64,000 nt of DNA from Larix kaempferi. Taxonomy: Eukaryota > Streptophyta > Pinopsida > Pinales > Pinaceae. The notes below the pieces were generated by a model, which made no database searches, had not been told where the DNA came from, and worked only from the letters and a program-made list of their open reading frames with translations. Below are positions 36,591 to 48,400 of the stretch, one piece after another. The position numbers were made by a program, and so were the translations under genes. Numbering within the stretch: position 1 is the first letter of the stretch; every line of letters begins with the position of its first letter. The stretch spans positions 8,481,001-8,545,000 of the forward strand of contig BSBM01000140.1 of NCBI GenBank assembly GCA_027924585.1, read 5' to 3'.

Positions 36591-36839
36591 ATTAATCGTT
36601 GTTAGCTAGTCATATTTATATTTGCGTGACTAAATTACTCATTTATATTAGTCATTTTTATTTTAGTCACTTGTTATCTAGTCATATATTTTATCCCGTG
36701 ACTAAATTAGTCATTTATCTTAGTCATTTTTTGTTGGATTCTTTAAAATTGCTCAATTTTAGTCGTTTATCCCTTGAAAAAACTATTTTGACTAACGTTT
36801 TTAGTCGCCTAGTCACTTATCTCTCATTTTGTACTAGTG
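36590..36839 (-). repeat. Right terminal and subterminal repeats of the CACTA element
   Basis: TTAGTCATTT, CTAGTCATAT and GTGACTAAATT motifs recur and the segment ends TTTTGTACTAGTG, the reverse complement of a CACTA terminus. TTT follows (36840-36842). Confidence 0.8.
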
Positions 36840-36842
36840 TTT

Positions 36843-37045
36843 TCAGTGACCTTCCTTCTCTTCCTCTTAGGGAGCCGTATGTACCTGGATCGAATCTCAG
36901 AGTCTTCCTTTTCACTACCACTGTTTTCATCCAGAACATCTACTTTAAAAGGTGGCGGCACAGGTTCATGGTATTGAAGAAGCTGAAGTTCTTTCTCTTC
37001 ACAAAATCTGACCGAAGATTTGTGACTTGTTTGCATCTTGCTCAC
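36843..37045 (-). pseudogene. Coding-like fragment cut by the CACTA element
   Basis: On - it encodes FCEEKELQLLQYHEPVPPP, then an acidic DENSGSEKEDSE stretch and a basic LPKRKRRKV, resembling a nuclear-localization signal. The frame enters the CACTA terminus at 36842. Across the insertion (resuming at about 24816) the frame would run 8-10 further codons to a stop. I do not recognize the protein. A splice acceptor upstream is plausible but not certain. Confidence 0.4.
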
Positions 37046-37438
37046 AATATGTAACTATTAGAAGGAAATATCTGAAAATTGGTTAACAAGACTCTTTTAT
37101 GCAATACGATGACTAACAGATTGCTCATATTGATGTTCGTATTTAACAAAGAATAATAATAATTCAAAAATGACTGAGTGTGATTAATTGCCATGATTAA
37201 AATCTTGCGTTCTGGGAATTTCAATTATCATGTCTACAATGAAATAACACTCAGCATGTGTCGACGGAATTTGGATTAAGACAGGATAATATTTTCATTA
37301 ATTCACGTATGATTTAATGTCAAATATTAACATTCGATCATTTATGAATTAGTTGAATCAATGGTTACCATGTTTGGCCGCAGATGAAAATCGTAGTTAA
37401 GAACCTAATTATAATTCGAAAATGGGTGAAGAGAAACA

Positions 37439-38254
37439 AAAAACTGAACTAGTTATTCAAATCAAAACATCCTAATATCAACTGCATAATCAAGCCAAAT
37501 CAATGGTTAAGATTAAATATGCAAGATGCAGGGTAAAGGCTGTGGGAATTTATTTTTCAAATATGTACATCCTTTCTGCAATCCGCAATCTGCAATTGTG
37601 GGTTGCGGGTTGCAGAATCGCAACTCTAAATATTAACAAACCAGAAGTTTCCGCAATCCGCAATTACGGGTTGCAGGTTGCGGAAACGCAAACAACACTA
37701 ATTAACATAATGACCCTTCCGCAATTTGCAATCCTCATGCGGGTTGTGGATTGCGAAAATGCAAGACGCGAACTTTTTATTCAAACACTTTCCGCAATAT
37801 GCAATCCGTAATTGCGGGTTGCAGAAATGCAAAGCGCAAAACTATTTCAAAAGCCTTCCTGCAATCCGCAATTGCGGGTTGCGGGTGCAAACAACCACAA
37901 TTATTGAAAAACAATTCTGCATCCGCAATCAACATTACGGATTGCGGGTTGCGGAACGAAAATGTTTCAAAGCTGAAAACCAAGCTTCTGCAATCCGCAT
38001 TGCGGATTGTGAATTGCTGGTTGAGGAAAGAGCCAACTTTTGGGAAAATCAAAGCCTTCTGCAACTCACAAAAACACACAAAATCCGAGGCATTTTCAAT
38101 GGGAAAAATATTCTAACTGAATCAAATCATAGCAAAGCAATAAAAGCATGATGAAAAACCCCAAAATAACCATGGAATTTAATCATTACCTTTGCATATA
38201 AAAAATTGGGGCTCCCATTTTTTCTTTAAAACATGGGATCTATTGCACCTACAA
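37439..38254 (+). repeat. Second copy of the LTR-like repeat with inverted-repeat array
   Basis: It matches 7650-8453 throughout, including the start (AACTAGTTATTCAAATCAAAAC) and the end (GGGCTCCCATTTTTTCTTTAAA, then GCACCTACA). The GCAATCCGCAATTGCGGGTTGC-type motifs recur at about 37580, 37655, 37720, 37800, 37865, 37925 and 37995. Here it is not followed by the AATGGCG primer-like sequence, so it may be a solo LTR or truncated copy. Upstream 37050-37438 shows no features. Confidence 0.65.
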
Positions 38255-38256
38255 GA

Positions 38257-39040
38257 CTCACCTATGAGGGATAAAAAATTTCTGAGAGAATAAGTTTGTA
38301 GGTGGATGATTTATTCACTTGACCATTGACTCATTTTTTAAAACAAGTCTCCGTTCAAGGAGATATTTTCCTGCCAAAACATCCATTTAGCTTGTTTTTC
38401 ACTCTGCTAGAAAAATGCTCGCCATTAGCAAAATTGGCTAAGTATTGAAAAACAAGCTTAAGTAGGCTTGGGAAAATGCCCACCATTTCTCGCCTGTGAG
38501 GGATAAAAAATTTCTAAAAGCATCATCTTGTAGGTGGATGATTTATGCACTTGACCATTGGCTCATTTTTGGCAGAAAGTCTATGGTCGAGAAAATATTG
38601 GCCTGCCAAAGCAGCTACTCAGCTTATTTTGCACCTAAAAAAGGCCAAAATGGCCTCGGGGAAATGCCCACCATTTCTCACCTATGAGGGATAAAAAAAA
38701 ATTGAAAGCATCAGCTTGCAGGTGGATGATGTATGAACTTGACCATTGGCTCAGTTTTGGAAAAAAGTATATGGTCAAGAAAATATTGGCCTGCCAAAAC
38801 AACCACTCAACTTATTTTGCACCTAAAAATGGCCTAAATGTCCTTCGGAAAATGCCCACCATTTCTCACTCGTGAGGGATAAAACATTTCTGAGAGCATA
38901 AGTTTGTAGGTGGATGATTTATTCACTTGACCATTGACTCATTTTTTAAAACAAGTCTCTGGTCAAGGAGATATTTGCCTGCCAAACATCCATTCAACCT
39001 TTTTTCTACTTTTCCAGAAAAATGCTCGCCATTAGCGAAA
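38257..39040 (+). repeat. Tandem array of four ~170-232-bp units in an A-B-B-A order
   Basis: CTCACCTATGAGGGATAAAAA-like starts occur at 38257, 38489, 38677 and 38865. The middle two units (188 bp each) resemble each other most, and the first and last share a TTTTTTAAAACAAGTCTC segment and an ATGCTCGCCATTAGC end. Small frames inside are short and differ between units. I take it as a non-coding satellite-like array. Confidence 0.88.
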
Positions 39041-39853
39041 TTCGCAGCACCAGCAGTAGGGATTCTCCCCGGTAAACAACCCCAATTAGATTGCTCAACG
39101 TTTGGTGTGGGAAATCCATCCGGTTAATTGTCCGAGTACCATATGTGTGGTTGTTTAAATATTTTACCGGTTACGGTCTGATTCACCATTTATGTATTTT
39201 ATATTTTATTATGAGATGCAAGTTCCCTAATTAAATGCATATAATTGACAGGAAGCAACCACACTAGCAATGTGCAGGTTCTTACCTCTCGTCTTACCGT
39301 TCCTGCCTTATCAATTACCTATTTACTCCTATTCTAAATTAATCTAATATAACTATCCTATCCCTGTTCATAAAAGTCTCACAGATAGTTGTTTGAACAC
39401 AATAATCACATTTACAGCATAAAGAATATCAAAGATAGCTCTGATATGATAAAGCAAATTGTTACTCATTTAGCACATAAACAATTGCACAGAAAGAAAA
39501 ATCATTCATCACCAAAAGAACGATCTCACAGTTTGAGTTATGAATGAAAGAAGAAGTAATTACACATTAACATTCCACAAATTCCATGCAAAATCTCTGC
39601 ACCAGCTTTTCCCAAGCAGCAGATCCTTCTTATTCAGAAGAAAATAGTTCTCTTACAAAATTGGTCCAACTCTATTGTACTAGAAAAAGTCCTCATCATA
39701 TGTATTCTCTTCCTCTATTTGTATTACAATTTTTTTTCCTCTAGTGACTCTTCATATACCCTAACCCTACGGATTCCCTAAATTTTGTCCTTTAGTGTTT
39801 ATACAAAGAAAATACAAATATTAATTTCCAGCTGTCTTTTCCACATCAAAAAT
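39041..39853. other. Stretch without recognized features
   Basis: The sequence is AT-rich with no convincing frame. It lies downstream (3') of the coiled-coil gene on - and may include its 3' untranslated region. Confidence 0.5.
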
Positions 39854-40283
39854 TTATTTGGCCCACATGTCAGTTTCCTCTGAAATAATATTACTTTGTA
39901 CGGGGTCCACCATTTTTAAAGAGATCTCATGATTATATAATTCAGCTTCTACACTCTTTACTCCTTTAGCCATTTCCTTGTAGCTATCTTCTAAAAATTA
40001 AGCATAAATGGAAGCTTTCCCAATGAAATGATGAAGGTCTTCTTTTGTTAGCACCTCTAGTTTCTTAATGTAGCTCAGATCATCACTTAGTGCATTCTGC
40101 AACTCTGATAGGCGTTGGTCCCTATCAGGAAATTCTTCCACGGTTAGTGGTATAACCAGCAGACACTTTTCATGGATTTCACGGTTTTTTTGGTAAAAGC
40201 CTATGCATTTCTTGATGGTTTTCGGAATCCTATTATTAATCTATAGACCAGATTTTCTGCAAAATTCAAGGAGGCCCGAGTCC
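39854..40283 (-). pseudogene. Coiled-coil protein gene, C-terminal part (separated by G2)
   Basis: On - the frame coming from 62861 continues after the AGTCC duplication as DSGLLEFCRKSGL, with a TAG at 40241-40243. It then reads CLLVIPLTVEEFPDRDQRLSELQ and LEVLTKEDLHHFIGK, meets a TAA at 39998-40000, and ends at a TAA at 39854-39856 after EETDMWAK. The composition (E, K, L, D rich, amphipathic) fits a coiled coil. No enzyme motif is visible. The frame joins the right-hand part exactly when G2 and one AGTCC are removed. Confidence 0.7.
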
Positions 40284-41307
40284 TGTTATACCTTAAAGTT
40301 ACACTTTGAGCTTTAGTGTCACATCTTTGTACCATGTGACCTAGCGACATTTCTCCCTAATGCATGTTACATGTTGTTGGTACCCTCCTTGGTCTCATCT
40401 GGACACCTTGGAGACAAATACACTTCTTGTTTGTCAAGAAAAAACCTAATAGGCCAAGTGTCACCCCATATTGACCTTTTTTTCCTTGATTTTTGTGCCC
40501 TACACATCTCCCAAGACAAAAAAAACCCATATTTTTGCGCTCTGCATAACTCTTGGGGCACAAAAATCATCAAATTTTTGCGCTATGCTCAGTATCTGGG
40601 GCACGAAAATCCCAATATAGCCTTTGGCCTTGGATCTTGGATCTGTACCTTCCGAGAGATTTCCTTAGGATTGAAACCCTTGATTCGATCTCAACCTCCT
40701 ATCTCTATTTATCCTTGTTGATCCACTAAACCCTCACTAGATCCACCTTCCTCTCCTTATGGTTAACTTCTCAAGTGATATAAAGGAGATGCCATCCATG
40801 AGCCAAGGGGAGGACTACTTGGGGAATCCAACTTATGATATTAAGAGATTTGCAGAGATATCTAGAGGGAGGAAGTCTTGGAGTTGGAGTTGACTTGGAC
40901 ATCAAGCAACTCTATGTAAGCGTCTTCAAGTTTTGTATTAATGATAACTTGTCTTGTTTCCCATTTCGTGTGCATTGTATTTGGATCATTGGCATGAAGT
41001 GTATCCAGTAGGATTTGAATCTAACTTGTACTTCAAGGTATTTGGGAGATTGCGTGTTTGTTTCTTGTTTGATCTTGGCAGGTTCAACTTGGAAGCTTCG
41101 GGACCGAAGCTAGAAGCAGGACAAACGTCTGATTTGAAGGTGAGTTACATCCTTCTGTCACTATCAAATGCGTTTAATCTTGGTGTATGAGTTTATTTCA
41201 GGATTCAAGGTTGAATTTGTTACCTAGTTGTCTTATATTAGAGCTAACACATCCTAGTCTAACCTAAGAGAACCTCTTCTTACCCGTAGGAAGAAATTTC
41301 TACCACA
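40284..41307 (+). repeat. 5' LTR of G2 (1024 bp)
   Basis: It begins TGTTATACCTTAAAG and ends TTTCTACCACA. A TATA-like TATAAA lies at about 40779-40784. The 3' LTR matches it along its whole length once the nested elements are removed, with scattered substitutions, so G2 is older than its guests. Confidence 0.92.
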
Positions 41308-41312
41308 AAAAC

Positions 41313-41330
41313 TGGTGACTCGGCTGGGGA
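41313..41330 (+). other. Primer binding site of G2
   Basis: TGGTGACTCGGCTGGGGA starts five bases after the LTR end. TGGTGACTC-type primer sites are common in plant Gypsy elements. I do not assign the tRNA. Confidence 0.75.
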
Positions 41331-43344
41331 GAATCCATTTTCTTTGATTGTGAAGTTTGATTTTACTTTCACTCAAATTGATTGTGAAATTGGGTCTTTT
41401 TACCCTCATTCACATCCCTCTTCTCTACATTGGATTTCTGTCATTCAGTTTAACCTCAGCATCTAGTCCCATGGGTTGGCAGACCCTAGAAAAATCCATA
41501 TTTTTTCTTAAAAATTCGCGTTCACTTTCCCTCTGTTTATTTTCGCACCCTGCATACTCTTACCAGAGTGAAAATTATCAAATTTTCACATCCTATACAT
41601 GCTGCAAAATATGAAAACCCAGTATTTTCGCGCCTGGGATGCATGCTGACCCGCGAAAATTCCCTAAGAAAGTGGTTTTCTTGGTTTTCTGGATGATTTC
41701 ACTTCATTTTTTGTTCTTCACTCCAGATTGCTTTGCTGACATTTGTCAAACCTCTGTGACCTGTGGTTGCAGTATATTGCTTGCATTTTAGTTTCTATTG
41801 AAATCTTTTGAATCTTTGATTGATTTTCAAGATCCTTTGGGAGACACCTTGAACAATTTGATAACTAGGTCACTGTTCCAGTAGCACCTACATACTTCTC
41901 AGTCTCTGTATCTCGTCTGCCCATTCATCTTGATATCCTTTAACAAAGTCGCAAGTGTGTTTGGTTTGTTTCATTCACTTGTTGAGTTTGGATTTTATGA
42001 GTCTCGTGACATCATAACTAGCTTGTTTGCCTCCTTACCATATTTTGCAAAAAGGATTGGTCATTTTTGAATATTCAAGGTCATGTGAGCTTATGTATTT
42101 GAAATCCTTGATTACATTATTGAGAGATTATATCGTTTTGAAGTAGCATATTTCTATCTGTTTCAGAAAAATTGATATCGAAAGACCTTTTTGAGACACT
42201 CTTTCTCTTCTTGTTGAAAAGATCAAAGTCATATTTTGTATTTGGGAAGCATATTGTCATTGTTATTTGTCACATATTTGCACTCATTAGAAGTAGAATC
42301 AGTGATAGATCATATTTATTTTGAAATAAGTAGCATTAGTTTGGCATATTCAAAGAAAATTTTGAGTGGTTTTTTTTCATCTTTTTGAAAAATTGTGTGC
42401 TTGCATTGATCGAAGAACTCTCTCCTTACCTTATCTAGTATTCATCGAAAGGAAAGGCTTATTTGATTCATACTCATTGGCATGGTTTGAGTCAGTCATC
42501 ACACCACCAAGTTGCACTTCCACTACCCGATTGAGTAATACAACATCCATTAAAATTCATCTCCCTAACTCAACACACTTTAACCTTGCTTGAGGATAAA
42601 AAGAATTTGGCAGTTAGGTAGGACACCGGGGATAGGAATCCAAATAATTCCCCCTTTTCATTGTTCATATGAAACATATTTGTTATCCATTAGGGTGCCA
42701 AAATCATCTTGTATTTGTTGACACGGTCATTGACCAATTTGTCGAGAGGGCCCCTCGTTTCATGGGAGCAAGCAACGAGGATAGTTTCTGGATGGACTTT
42801 GTGGAATGTTGCACTCCACTTAGAACCTAAGGACATCTATATGTTGTCTTCCTTGTATTTCCATGTAGGTGATACAAGGGCTCAAAGGAAAAAGCTCCAG
42901 TATCCTTCTCGGATGTTTCATGAACGAGGTAGCTTCGTGACTTTTCTTTTAGGGCTCTTTTACCCAGGATCCCTTTCGGTAGAGGGATATCCTTCCACTT
43001 CAATATCTCATTTCGTATTGTTCGACTTGGATTTCATCACCTTGCGAAGGATACGATTTGTCGAGGTCTCCAACCCTTAGTTAGGAATTTTGCTTGCTAT
43101 TTCATCTCTGTAGAGGGTCTTTTTATTTTTAGTGCTGCTTGTTGCCATTCTAGCCACTTGTGTTTCAGCTCACTTACTGTGACACTGGTCCCAATACAGT
43201 TTTTGAGATTTCTTTTTTGGCCTGCGAGCAGTGTCTTTTCCTAGCTCCCCTTTTGCACACTCGGTTTCTCTAGGGTTTTTGAGTTCTTTTTTCACGAGAC
43301 TGTCCCCAAAACTTTTAATCCTATCACATGGATGACCAAAGGAA
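41331..43344 (+). other. Untranslated leader of G2
   Basis: The 2-kb stretch between the primer site and gag is T-rich. I see no supported gene. A frame at 42709-43080 has no recognizable motif. Confidence 0.6.
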
Positions 43345-43389
43345 ATCACGAAGACAACAGGGAGAATCCCCAAACCACCACCTCAAAAT

Positions 43390-45472
43390 TCTCGTTCGCT
43401 TGCTTCACGTATCCCTACCCCCCTTGTCAGACGAGGAGCTGGTCGAGGGACTGTTCCACCATCTACCAGTACGACACCTTCATTTTTTTCTGTACCCATG
43501 AACCATAGCATTGTCCCGGAGACTAGTACTATTCCAACTACTAGTATAGTACCTGAGACATATGCAGTACCACAATCCACTGTTTTACCAGAAACTAGCA
43601 CCGCAGTGGACACTATGCTAACTTCTGAAGCTAGTACTTCACCTTATGTTATGCTGAAAGGCATTATCTTCCCGGAGACTAGCACTACACCAAAATTGGA
43701 AACATTATTTGATGTCCCCGAAGGGTACATTGAAACCATTGAAGAACCTAAACCCACAACTCCTAGACTGTTTCATCTATATTCTGATTTTGTATATCCT
43801 ACTAGACAGCTGGAAACTCCACCTGTCATCACTACATCATTAATTACCCATAGTTATGAAATTGGCTCTTCTAGCAATGTATCGTTCAACTTACCTTCCC
43901 CTAATCTCCCTTCAGGACCTGAGATCATGGCATCAATCCAAGCCAATATGGTTAGCCTAGCCAACTCACCCGTACCATTAGAACACTTTAGACATGAAAC
44001 AACTAGAATGATGACATCGGTTTCACAATATCCCCTTGCACCTACTTCCCAAACGATAGATCGTCCTAATTTTCGAGCTTCTCGACCTCCATCTAGTGAC
44101 ACGACTTATCATGAATCATTAATAGGTTGGTCTGAACCCTCAGACTGGAATATACCAGAACTCTTTCCGGACCCCAATAGGATAGCCAACATTTTTTATC
44201 CAGCCTCCACTTTATGGAATACAACTTTGGGCCAAGCCCTCGACGATTTTCGCACCATTTCAATTCCTATGAACGTGACACCTGGATGTACTCGAATATT
44301 GTCCCCACACTTATTGTCGCACAACATGTTCAGCTTACCTTCATGGGATGAACCTATTATGAGGACCAACCCAATCTTTTCACCGTCACCACCTCTATCC
44401 GGAACCGGTGCAAGATCTTCTTCACAAGTCGGCACCTTCAGTGCAGTTGTCCAATCTGCACCACCTCACTCTTCTAGTATAATTATTGGAAGAACACCCA
44501 CCTCTACTGTTTAAACTCCCAACGTAACTGGAGGTCATTCTTAAGCCACAATATATACCATTTCTGGAGGACAACCATTCGTTGGAACCATTGGTCCCAG
44601 TAACCAACCTCCTCTGGTAGGACCATCTACATCCTGGGTACCACCGATCCCATCTGTTGGAGGACAACTACTTGTTTCTTCCCCAAGTGGGGCTACTCAA
44701 CAACCGCCTCCATCCACTTCATTGGCTCAGTGGAGGATTTCCATTTTTTAGTGGCCCAACACGAACCATTCAACAACTACCTCCATCAGCATCATCTACT
44801 CCATGAGGAACATATAATCAACCTGGCAGTGGACAACCTTATGTTAGTACCCCAACCAAAACTAACTTCCAAATTCCCTCGTCAGGTCCAATTCCTTCTT
44901 AGGGACCTCAAATCCCACCGAGTGGGGGGTATTCCTGATTAGGAAACCTGAATCAATCTATGGGGAAACCTAATCAACATCAAGCCTTCATTCCCATAAC
45001 TTGAATTCTGGATTTCCTTATCCCACCTCTTCAAGCTCTTCCTTTTAATCAGGGTGGAACAAACATTCCATGGGCTCCATTTTTCCAGGAACCCCCTACC
45101 TCAAGCATGGGTAATCCACCTAATCAAGGATTTGGAAACGTCCCTTGAAAAAAAAATCCCAGGGACCCACACCTCTCATTCCCAACCAGCAATACACTCA
45201 ACAACTGGTCTCTAATTCAATTCTGAATCACTTGGTTAATCCTATGATTCTGAATCCACCACTGGTTAACCAGATGGCCCCGAACCCACACAACTTCCAA
45301 CAGTATCCTGCGGGTAACATGTTTGGGTACAACATGCAGCAATATGTTGTGTAGGGTCCCACAGGCATCCATGCACGCTATCAATATTACTCATTCCTGC
45401 AGCCTAATCGGTAACTTCCATTTTTGGAAACATTAGATTTTCCCGATTTGTCGAGACTCATCAACAATCCTA
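43390..45472 (+). pseudogene. G2 gag, N-terminal low-complexity part
   Basis: The longest frame (43498-44514) encodes a P/S/T-rich protein with recurrent PETST-like motifs and a segment SLANSPVPLEHFRHETTRM. The frame is open upstream from about 43390 with LVRRGAGRGTVPPS. After the stop at 44514 coding-like sequence continues with many stops and frame changes (for example 45145-45354, N/P/Q-rich). It reaches TLDFPDLSRLINNPIW just before the hAT insertion. Such disordered, proline-rich N-terminal extensions occur in large plant Gypsy gag proteins. The function is inferred from position only. Confidence 0.65.
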
Positions 45473-46519
45473 TCTGGCATCACGGGGGCTTTACTCAATA
45501 AACTGCTATCATAGCACGTTCGTTCATGTCATATGAAACAATACCCCTAATTTCACTAAATATTGGAAAATACCTTCCAAAATCATTTTTCTTTAACCCC
45601 CTCCCAATTTGCCTTCCCAATTTAAAAAAACCCCTATTTTCACTAGATATTGTATGTATCAATTTTTTCATTAACATTTTTTACACCTATTTATATTTCT
45701 ACCTAGTATATTGATATGATACCCCTCTTATGACCCCACATGCATTCTACAATGCACCTTGCTTCTTTCGATGTATATTGTGGATGCAAATTACTTCACC
45801 CACAATGCAATTACTCAACCACATATCATTATGATTTGCAACATCTAATGGTCTAATGAAGAGATAGGAGATCACTTCTTGTTTGTCACTAGAGCCAATG
45901 CACATAGTACAACATTTAGATTGCATGTTACAGTTCCCCAATCGTTGACTAAGCCTGTTGTGGGCTAGGTATCCAAGCCCCCAGGGCCTGTAACAAGCTC
46001 TAGGAGGCTGACTAAACCTCCCAAGGCCTGTAATAGGCACAAGTGGTTGGGTATTCAAGCCCCTAAGGCCTATTGAGGGCCTATAACAGGCCCTGTAGGC
46101 TTAGAGCCTCCCAAGGCTATTGGTGACAATTGGCCGAGTGTTATTGGTAACAATTGGCTGTCAATGACCATTGTCTCTCGACTATGATCGACTGGAAAAC
46201 CACTTCACCAAGAAACCCCCTGGCCTCAAGCATGCCTCAAGACACGATTTCCCTGTGTAATGGTAAGCCCGAGCCTTGACTCAACCCGATTTCTCATCCG
46301 GTCGTGATCCCTCCATATCCATTTTTCGGATATTTGTCAGCCTGCCCATATAAAAAAGACCCCAAAGTATTTTTGTATTGTTACATTAAATAAATAAAAA
46401 ACCTTTGCCCCTTAATATATAAGCAATATATATTTTTAGGTTTTCATGAATATTTAATACCGCAATATGAATGAACATGGTATTATATTTCCTTCTAGTG
46501 AAGCCCCCGTGTCTGGCAT
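45473..46519. mobile_element. Non-autonomous hAT-like element (1031 bp) with 8-bp TSD
   Basis: Terminal inverted repeats CACGGGGGCTTTACT (45481) and AGTGAAGCCCCCGTG (to 46511) match at 14 of 15 positions. The flanks carry the 8-bp duplication TCTGGCAT (45473-45480 and 46512-46519). An 8-bp target duplication points to the hAT superfamily. Removing the element and one duplication rejoins the gag reading frame (NNPIWH then EPHWPP). No transposase is present. A T-rich left half and repeated GGCCTGTAA/GGCCTGTT motifs near 45955-46105 fill the interior. Confidence 0.92.
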
Positions 46520-47520
46520 GAACCACACTGGCCACCCATCATGGCCAAACTACCATCAGACATCTCGAAGTTTGATGCCAAGCCCGGGGAAGACCCCAAA
46601 AACCACGTCATGACATTCCATCTCTGGTTTTCATCAAAATCAATGATGGATGATTCCATTTGACTATGGCTCTTCCAACGTACACTTACCGACATGGCAG
46701 CAAAATGATATATCGAGCTGCCGCAACACTCCTTTCAAGATTTCAACGCCTTGGCCATGCATTTTTTGACGCATTTCCAGCTCCCCATTCACTATGAGAA
46801 TGGAACTGACTTGTTAACCTTGTTGCGCCAAACCACTGCCACTCACATATCTGATCACATTCATGAGTGGCGGAGACGCTAACGACTTATCAAGGCACCC
46901 ATCCCGGACCAATTACTAGATGATTGGTTCACTAAGTCATTACTGCCACCCATCGCCAAGGATGTTGATATGGGCGAACCTGTCACTGAGGAGAAAGCAA
47001 TCTCTCGTGCGCAGTATATGGATTTGGTTTATACCCAATCTGGAATTTTATACGATTTGATTCCTCATGCCTCCTGTCCCACCAATGATTCATCAAATCC
47101 TGCCACTGAACCCCCCATTGATGGTATTGTCGGTTTAGTAAAGGCCCAACCTGTCACTAAAACGAATGGGAAACAAAATACTGTTGCTCCATCTCAGACT
47201 CAAGCGACACCCAAGACATCTACTTCTCCTGCTCAGTCCTTCGAAGTGAACGCCTTCCAATCCTCGTCGCAACAATCTGAAGGGAAAAAGAAGAACAACA
47301 AAGGAAAATCCAAGAAACCTTCTACTCAGTAGGAAAATCCTAGGCCACAACAAATCAACAAAGACAACAAACCAATAAGGGAAGCGAAGTTTCCGTGCCT
47401 TATATGTCAGGAAGACCATTACACTAAATACTATCCTTACAAGGACAAAGTCAACAAATTTGTAAAAGGTTATTCCCACCCGACAGTGTTAACCGACCCT
47501 TTTCCTCATCAACAATAGAA
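46520..47520 (+). pseudogene. G2 gag, capsid core and degenerate zinc knuckle
   Basis: After the hAT element the frame reads AKLPSDISKFDAKPGEDPKN, then HFQLPIHYENG and the LLDDWFTKSLLPPI block typical of Gypsy gag. A later segment PCLICQEDHYTKYYP is a CCHC knuckle whose last Cys is Tyr. Stops occur near 46660, 46707, 46881, 47332 and 47518. Lysine/serine-rich linker (46970-47332) precedes the knuckle. The 47522-47820 part is a non-conserved linker to protease. Confidence 0.78.
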
Positions 47521-47857
47521 AATGGTCACACAGGAACCCTCGCAAGGGGACAACCAAAACAACTCTTCCCGAACAGAAGCGTCCTCAAATCATGAAGTCC
47601 TTATGATGACTAATGAGACGGTTCACATATCTACATGCACAAAGACATATGATCCTCCCCCAGGCTCGGACAAAGCTGCGACTGCCCAAGGCAAGTTTCC
47701 CTCAGAAGAATCTCCCTCGAAACCTCCCCTTAATGGCCATCTCCACTTTCAGAGACCTGCTGTTAAAACTTTGTTTCTCCCGCCCAAGGCCACCATTCAG
47801 AAGGCAACATTCAATCCCAACACGTGAGTAGCCCAGAACTACAACATTGTTGAAGAC

Positions 47858-48400
47858 TTGGCTCAAGCACCTTGTTCCATGTCGACCCTCGAGGTTCTAC
47901 AACATTGTCCTGTACAACGTAGAACCTTGTTATTATCATTAGGAGTCGTTGACCTGGATTCTTCCAACACAATTTTGTTTAACCTGGAATATTTCAAACC
48001 AAGGATTTCCCACCATTTATCCTTCCAAATCCATACTCGGATTCGTGGAAACAACACCCATCGTACCATTTTGGACGAAGGTGCTTCCATCTCAATTATG
48101 TCTTTGACCTGTTGGAGAGCCATTGGTTCTCTGGAAGTGGCCCAATATCGTACTACTTTAAAATCATTTGACGGACATGGTTTTCAACCGTATGGACTCA
48201 TCCCATCGCTTTCCATAGAGCTAGGGGGGAAACTGTGTCTATCCACATGGAAATCGTAGATGCTCTGTTAGACTACAATCTCTTACTTGGTCGCAATTGG
48301 TTTTATGCCATGACCATCGTAGCATCCTCCATTTTTCGCTTAGTGCAATTCCCCCATCATGGGAATATCGTCACAATAGACCAATTAGATTTTTACAGTC
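47858..48400 (+). pseudogene. G2 aspartic protease
   Basis: The frame carries THRTILDEGASISIMS, an Asp-x-Gly-Ala active-site motif with Glu at the second position, a variant I have seen in plant Gypsy elements, followed by a second-lobe VDALLDYNLLLGRNW. The frame shifts near 48240, where two frames overlap. It lies between gag and RT as expected for Ty3/Gypsy. Confidence 0.75.

Larger units (their letters stand above)
24820..36839. mobile_element. CACTA-type DNA transposon, 12.0 kb, carrying gene fragments
   Basis: The left end reads CACTAGACAAAATTAG and the right end, reverse-complemented, CACTAGTACAAAATGAG. These are imperfect terminal inverted repeats beginning with CACTA. Both ends are flanked by TTT, matching the 3-bp duplication of the superfamily. 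Subterminal zones (24840-25190 and 36590-36839) are packed with TGACTAA/TTAGTCA motifs in both orientations, as expected for transposase binding. I find no TNPD/TNPA-like transposase. The interior holds two decayed plant gene segments in opposite orientation, so it looks like a non-autonomous Pack-CACTA element. TTT lies within T runs on both sides, so the exact boundary could slide by a base. Confidence 0.82.

Noticed and set aside
39455-39475. AGCTCTGATATGATA, reverse of a tRNA-Met-like primer site
   Set aside because: It differs from the consensus at several positions and no LTR end adjoins it.
42709-43080. 123-codon frame in the leader of G2
   Set aside because: No retroelement or host family recognized; it precedes gag and has no counterpart in known element layouts.
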